NCBI GenBank assembly: GCA_021651055.1
Contig: JAJHOH010000001.1
Span: 3,162,001-3,226,000 of the forward strand
DNA: 64,000 nt
Source: Candidatus Manganitrophus morganii
GTDB taxonomy: Bacteria > Nitrospirota > Nitrospiria > SBBL01 > Manganitrophaceae
Reading direction: 5' to 3'
The notes below the pieces were generated by a model. The model was not told where the DNA came from. It did no database searches and saw only the letters and a program-made list of their open reading frames with translations. Below, piece by piece: positions 60,062 through 64,000 of this stretch. A program made the position numbers and the translations under genes. The stretch's first letter is position 1; each line of letters opens with the position of its first letter.

Positions 60062-61018
60062 ATGCGCCGGCACAACAAATTATTGAAAAACGAGGGGGGA
60101 TTTGCGCTCCTTTTGAGCCTCCTGGTCGTCTTGCTTCTCACCGTCCTGATCCTGGAGATCGACTTCCAGGCGCGGGCCGATCTGCGCGCGGCCGGAAATT
60201 TCCGCGACGACTTGAAAGCCTTCTACCTCGCCCGCTCGGCGGTCTCGGCCGGCGAGGCGATTCTGAAAGAGGATTTGCGCTTCAGCAACAAATACGACGG
60301 TCTGGATGAGCTCTGGGCCTATCCTGTTCCGGAGTATCCCCTCGGAGACGGGGTCCTCTCCGGGGCGATCACCGACGAGACGGGGAAGTTCAACCTCAAC
60401 AGCCTGGTGGACAATAACGGAAAAACCGCGGCCACCGTACAGAAGACGAGACACAAGCAGCTCCGGCGGCTCTTCGAATTGCTCCAGCTTGACCCGGAGC
60501 TGGCCGATCCGATCGTCGACTGGGTCGATATCGACAGCGATCCGATTTCGCCCTACGGCGCCGAGGATGAGAGCTATCGCCGTCTCGATCCCCCTTACTC
60601 CGCTAAAAATGCCCGCTTCGACACGTTGGAGGAGCTTCATATGGTCTGGGGGATCACCGACGATGTCTACCGGAAAATCTCCCCTTACCTCACCGTCTAC
60701 GGCGACGGCCTCATCAATGTAAACACCGCCGATTCGCTGATTATACAAAGTTTGGATTTCGAGGGAGGAATCGATGAGTCGATTGCGGGCCGCCTGATTG
60801 AGAATCGCCCTTATGAGAACAAGCAGAAATTTATCGACAGTGTGCCGGCCGATGTAAAGACCCGGTTCACAACCGCCGGCACCACCTCCGGAATCGATAC
60901 CAAAAGCAATTTTTTCTCCATCACCGCCGAGGGGAAGGTTCAAAACACCCGAAAAATCGTCCGGGCCATCATCCGAAGGGGTAATCCGATGGAACTCCTT
61001 TATTTTAAGGTAGAATAG
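60062..61018 (+). CDS. gspK: Minor pseudopilin GspK
   Basis: A 318-residue protein, the large tip pseudopilin. The leader ends NEG|GFALLLSLLVVLLLTVLILE; the helix lacks Glu at position 5 of the mature protein, as usual for GspK. The helical domain includes DELADPIVDWVDIDSDPISP-like text (ELADPIVDWVDIDSDPISPY) and a late LINVNTADSLIIQSL segment of the two SAM-like domains. Start at 60062 is chosen from the leader; in-frame upstream starts overlap the opposing lipoprotein gene. Transcription from the gspC promoter would have to pass the lipoprotein gene. Confidence 0.88.
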   Translation: MRRHNKLLKNEGGFALLLSLLVVLLLTVLILEIDFQARADLRAAGNFRDDLKAFYLARSAVSAGEAILKEDLRFSNKYDGLDELWAYPVPEYPLGDGVLSGAITDETGKFNLNSLVDNNGKTAATVQKTRHKQLRRLFELLQLDPELADPIVDWVDIDSDPISPYGAEDESYRRLDPPYSAKNARFDTLEELHMVWGITDDVYRKISPYLTVYGDGLINVNTADSLIIQSLDFEGGIDESIAGRLIENRPYENKQKFIDSVPADVKTRFTTAGTTSGIDTKSNFFSITAEGKVQNTRKIVRAIIRRGNPMELLYFKVE

Positions 61019-61034
61019 CTTTTCTCTCCACACC

Positions 61035-61054
61035 TTATCCACAGGTTATCTCCA
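61035..61054 (+). promoter_or_regulatory. DnaA box upstream of nrdJ
   Basis: A perfect DnaA box TTATCCACA (61035-61043) is followed by the weaker TTATCTCCA (61046-61054). DnaA control of ribonucleotide reductase genes is known in E. coli; here it is suggested by the site only. Confidence 0.45.
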
Positions 61055-61060
61055 GCAATT

Positions 61061-61107
61061 CCACAATATGTTGTTGCCACCCATTTTTATTCCGCTATAT
61101 CTTGTAT
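61061..61107 (+). promoter_or_regulatory. Tandem NrdR boxes of nrdJ
   Basis: Two sites match the NrdR core CWATATaTWG: CAATATGTTG (61064-61073) and CTATATCTTG (61095-61104). They are 31 bases apart, three helical turns, exactly as in known NrdR-controlled genes, and lie just upstream of the nrdJ promoter. NrdR senses ATP/dATP and represses ribonucleotide reductase genes. No nrdR gene is in the window. Confidence 0.7.
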
Positions 61108-61115
61108 TTTTCTCC

Positions 61116-61144
61116 TTGACAAAAAAATGGCTTTCTCCTACGAT
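61116..61144 (+). promoter_or_regulatory. Sigma70-type promoter of nrdJ
   Basis: A perfect TTGACA (61116-61121) and TACGAT (61139-61144) are separated by 17 bases, 125 bases before the ATG. The NrdR boxes lie directly upstream. Confidence 0.65.
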
Positions 61145-61269
61145 TGATCATGTCACAACAATGTTTGATCGACAATTTCTAATTGTAAAAATGACCCTTC
61201 TGAGGAAATCCTAAATACTACTCTAGTTGAATTTATTAGTTGACCTTAAAGCTGTGAGGAGATCGATCT

Positions 61270-63642
61270 ATGGAGATGACTGAGCAAATCGGAAAGGCAG
61301 GTGAGAAGCAGAGCGGAGCGGATTCCAGTTCAACGCTGAACCTCTCCCCGAATGCATTGCGCGTTTTAGAGAAGCGGTACCTTGCCAAGAACCAAGAAGG
61401 AAAAGTCATCGAGGCCCCCGATGCGCTCTTTCGGCGGGTCGCGCGCAATATCGCCGAGGCGGACAAGCAGTATGATCCGAGCGCGAATCTCGGCGCCGTC
61501 GAAGAAGATTTCTATGACCTGATGGCGTCGCTTCGATTTTTGCCGAACTCCCCCACCCTGATGAATGCCGGCCGCGACCTGCAGCAGCTCTCCGCCTGCT
61601 TCGTGTTGCCGGTCGAAGACTCGATGGAGTCGATCTTCGAGACGGTCAAACAGGCGGCGATCATTCACAAGACCGGCGGCGGGACCGGCTTTTCGTTTTC
61701 CCGTCTTCGTCCCAAAGACGATGTCGTCCGTTCCACCGGCGGTGTCGCGTCCGGACCGGTCTCCTTCATGAAGGTCTTCAACCATGCCACAGAGGCCGTC
61801 AAGCAGGGGGGGACTCGTCGGGGCGCGAACATGGGGATCTTGCGGGTCGACCATCCCGATATTCTCGAGTTCATCGGGTGCAAGGCCGACACCAGCCAGA
61901 TCATCAACTTCAACATCTCGGTGGCGATCACCGACCGGTTCATGGAAGCCTTCGAGAAGGACGAGGAGTACGAGCTGATCTCGCCCCGCAGCAAAACGGT
62001 GGTCCGGAAGATTTCCGCGCGGATGGTCATGGACAAAATCGCCGAGCAGGCCTGCGCCACCGGCGAGCCGGGGCTTTTCTTCATCGACGTGACCAACCGG
62101 ACCAACCCGACCCCGCATATCTCCGACATGGAAGCGACCAACCCCTGCGGCGAGCAGCCGCTCTTGCCGTACGAGAGCTGCAACCTCGGGAGCATCAATC
62201 TGGAGCAGCATCTTGTCGAGATTGATAGCCGGTATCAGATCGATTGGAAGAAGCTGGAGAAAAGCATCCGGACCTCGATCCATTTCCTCGACAACGTCAT
62301 CGACATGAACCGCTACCCGATCCAGCAGATCGAAGAGATCACCAAGTCGAACCGGAAGATCGGTCTCGGGGTGATGGGTTTCGCCCGGATGCTCTTCAAG
62401 CTCGAGATCCCTTATAACTCCGAAGAGGGGATCGAGACCGCCCGGAAGGTGATGGGCTTCATCCGAAAGATCGGCTACGATGAATCGGGCCGTCTCGCCG
62501 AGAAACGGGGGACCTATAAGTTCTGGCAGGGATCGCTTCACCAAAAGCGGGGAGAGCGGATTCGCAACTCTTACGTCACCACCGTGGCGCCGACCGGGAC
62601 AATCTCGATGATCGCCGACACCTCCGGCGGCTGCGAGCCGGAATTCTCGTTGATCTGGTACAAGAACGTCATGGGGGGGGACCATCTTCCGTACGTCCTC
62701 GACTACTTCATCGACGTCGCCAAGCGTGAGGGCTTCTGGAGTGAAGATCTGCTCGAAAAAATCATCAAGAACCACGGCTCGGTCCATGGGATCGAGCAGG
62801 TTCCCGGTTATTGGCAGCGGGTCTTCATCACCTCGCACGGCATCTCTCCCGAGTGGCATGTCCGAATGCAGGCGGCGTTCCAGGAGTCGTCCGACTCCGC
62901 CGTCAGCAAGACGATCAACCTTCCGTCGCACGCCACCTCCAAGGAGGTGAAGGAGGCCTATCTCTTGGCCTTTAAGCTCGGCTGCAAGGGGATCACCGTC
63001 TATCGCGACGGCGCCCGTCCCGATCAGGTAATGAATGTCGGGGAGTCGAAGAAGGGGGAGAAGAAAGCGGAGTCGGCGGCGATTGCCACCGATGAACATA
63101 TTCTGCAGCCCGATCAGCCGTTGAAGGTGATCGCGCCCCGTCCCCGGCCGGAGATGATGATCGGAACGACCACTCGAAAGCGGACCTCCTGCGGCGATCT
63201 CTACCTGACGGTCAATCAAGACGAGAAGGGGCTGCCGTTCGAAGCGTTCGCGACGATGGGTAAAGCGGGCGGCTGCGAAGGGTCGTTTAATGAGGCGATC
63301 GGCCGTCTGATCTCGCTCTGTCTTCGGGCCGGCGTGACGCCGCGGGATATCGTCAAGCAGTTGATCGGCATCCGCTGCGACAAGCCGTTCGGTCTCGGCA
63401 AGGAGAAGGTCCTCTCCTGCTCCGATGCGGTCGCCAAGATCTTCAACCAGGCGTTCGAGAACAAAGTTCCCGAGAAGCGTTATCCCGACCCGATCGCCCA
63501 GGTCGCGCAAGCGGCGGTCATCGAGGAGGAGATCGTTCAGGAGAAGAAGATCGCCTTCCCCTGCCCCGATTGCGGGTGCGAGCTGGAATTCGCGGAAGGG
63601 TGCGAGAAGTGCCATTTCTGCGGGTATTCGCGATGTTATTAA
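61270..63642 (+). CDS. nrdJ: Class II (adenosylcobalamin-dependent) ribonucleotide reductase
   Basis: A 790-residue enzyme that reduces ribonucleotides to deoxyribonucleotides using adenosylcobalamin. Motifs in order are NSPTLMNAGRDLQQLSACFV, HKTGGGTGFSFSRLRP, the active-site NPCGEQPL (Cys near residue 291) with SCNLGSINL, and VAPTGTISMIADTSGGCEPE. The C-terminal extension has TSCGDLYLTVNQDEKG and a Cys-rich end CPDCGCELEFAEGCEKCHFC. Length and the C-terminal zinc-ribbon-like region match the NrdJ single-chain type. GAGGAG precedes the ATG. Tandem NrdR boxes lie upstream. Confidence 0.95.
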   Translation: MEMTEQIGKAGEKQSGADSSSTLNLSPNALRVLEKRYLAKNQEGKVIEAPDALFRRVARNIAEADKQYDPSANLGAVEEDFYDLMASLRFLPNSPTLMNAGRDLQQLSACFVLPVEDSMESIFETVKQAAIIHKTGGGTGFSFSRLRPKDDVVRSTGGVASGPVSFMKVFNHATEAVKQGGTRRGANMGILRVDHPDILEFIGCKADTSQIINFNISVAITDRFMEAFEKDEEYELISPRSKTVVRKISARMVMDKIAEQACATGEPGLFFIDVTNRTNPTPHISDMEATNPCGEQPLLPYESCNLGSINLEQHLVEIDSRYQIDWKKLEKSIRTSIHFLDNVIDMNRYPIQQIEEITKSNRKIGLGVMGFARMLFKLEIPYNSEEGIETARKVMGFIRKIGYDESGRLAEKRGTYKFWQGSLHQKRGERIRNSYVTTVAPTGTISMIADTSGGCEPEFSLIWYKNVMGGDHLPYVLDYFIDVAKREGFWSEDLLEKIIKNHGSVHGIEQVPGYWQRVFITSHGISPEWHVRMQAAFQESSDSAVSKTINLPSHATSKEVKEAYLLAFKLGCKGITVYRDGARPDQVMNVGESKKGEKKAESAAIATDEHILQPDQPLKVIAPRPRPEMMIGTTTRKRTSCGDLYLTVNQDEKGLPFEAFATMGKAGGCEGSFNEAIGRLISLCLRAGVTPRDIVKQLIGIRCDKPFGLGKEKVLSCSDAVAKIFNQAFENKVPEKRYPDPIAQVAQAAVIEEEIVQEKKIAFPCPDCGCELEFAEGCEKCHFCGYSRCY

Positions 63643-63792
63643 GAACTCAGAGTTCGTGTTCAGTCCAGGTCTACGTGTCTGCTTGAGGCGGTCCATTCAA
63701 TTCACCCTCTTGGCACGAAGGTTCGTGAAGTGTAATATACAAGTGAACAATCGCTTTTGACCCGTAGCTTAATAACCCAAGGAGGCCATCGA

Positions 63793-63969
63793 ATGGCGAC
63801 AAAGACAGCGGCAGGAAAGAAGAAAGCGTTCGGCGGGTATGCGGTCAACTTCAACGGCGCGACCGAGTCATTGGAAACGGTTTTCGGGAAAAAGCCGATC
63901 AGCCCGGCGGAGATGACGAAGGTCCTCTGGGCCTACGTGAAGAAGAAAAAAATCGGCGGGAAAGACTAA
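63793..63969 (+). CDS. Small basic SWIB-like protein
   Basis: A 58-residue protein rich in Lys. The segment ISPAEMTKVLWAYVKKKKIG resembles the helical part of bacterial SWIB/MDM2-type domains, though it is shorter than the standard domain. It starts at an ATG behind AAGGAGG. A weak promoter (TTGGCA, about 63710, and TAATAT, 63733) may drive it. Function is unknown; the similarity is weak. Confidence 0.55.
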   Translation: MATKTAAGKKKAFGGYAVNFNGATESLETVFGKKPISPAEMTKVLWAYVKKKKIGGKD

Positions 63970-64000
63970 GCAGCGCTTTCCAGGAGAACAACAGTTGGGG

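Noticed and set aside
61035-61054. Replication origin suggested by the DnaA boxes
   Set aside because: Only one perfect and one weak box, no AT-rich unwinding element or dnaA/dnaN genes nearby; gene regulation is a simpler reading.
61019-61269. Cobalamin riboswitch before the B12-dependent reductase
   Set aside because: No B12-box-like motif or suitable structured leader; the region is explained by NrdR/DnaA sites and a promoter, and the leader after the -10 is only about 125 bases.
61366-63696. Long minus-strand open frame antisense to nrdJ
   Set aside because: It mirrors the high-GC codon bias of nrdJ, has no domain and has no ribosome site; the plus-strand protein is a clear class II reductase.

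Overview
The window looks like a chromosomal segment of a GC-rich, Gram-negative, free-living bacterium. The gene set fits the phylum Nitrospirota or a relative: a complete type II secretion operon with a PilM-like GspL and GspN, a TPR-secretin with a C-terminal cohesin-like domain, an SmbP-like His-rich metal-binding protein, zapA followed by a 6S RNA, a B12-dependent ribonucleotide reductase, and many short palindromic intergenic repeats. This placement is inference from gene content; no 16S rRNA, tRNA or other taxonomic marker lies in the window.

Layout. 1-6 kb: a 5'-truncated dihydroorotate dehydrogenase-family gene, adenosine deaminase and an ABC-F ATPase in a tightly overlapping run, then an SDR protein and a methyltransferase. 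5.7-7.9 kb: SmbP-like protein, DUF192 protein and TonB. 8.1-9.0 kb: a coiled-coil protein, ZapA and a strong 6S RNA candidate. 9.0-18 kb: rarA, xseA, yjbQ and an SLC13 carrier, then xseB-ispA-dxs-tlyA (DNA repair and MEP isoprenoid pathway). 18-22 kb: a sugar-nucleotide epimerase and a secretin plus pseudopilin pair. 22-35.5 kb: patatin, a GAF-GGDEF cyclase, a HEAT lipoprotein, an AarF/UbiB kinase, a DUF11-like surface protein, a GspA/ExeA-like ATPase, rhomboid protease, a nucleotidyltransferase pair and a YqhA protein.

35.6-47.8 kb is an accessory island, visibly more AT-rich than its flanks. It encodes an 1821-residue secreted SpvB/RHS-type protein without an RHS core, two paralogous secreted proteins with phage-tail S74 self-cleaving chaperone domains, a second secreted RHS protein that carries the core and a 300-residue variable tail, and two small membrane or secreted proteins that may be immunity or accessory factors. 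The YD-repeat chain appears to have been cut into two separately exported polypeptides.

47.8-61.0 kb: a type II secretion operon (gspC D E F G H I J N L M, then K) under a clear sigma70-type promoter. It is interrupted by palindromic repeats and by an opposite-strand lipoprotein gene between gspM and gspK. The N-terminal leaders of three minor pseudopilins (GspH, GspI, GspJ) are encoded by dispersed palindromic repeats. 61.0-64.0 kb: class II ribonucleotide reductase behind a tandem pair of NrdR-box-like sites and a perfect DnaA box, then a small SWIB-like protein.

Functionally the window joins housekeeping (isoprenoids, DNA repair, dNTP supply) with cell-envelope export. The signal-peptide-bearing RHS and S74 proteins next to the T2SS operon are reasonable candidate substrates for it, but this is inference.
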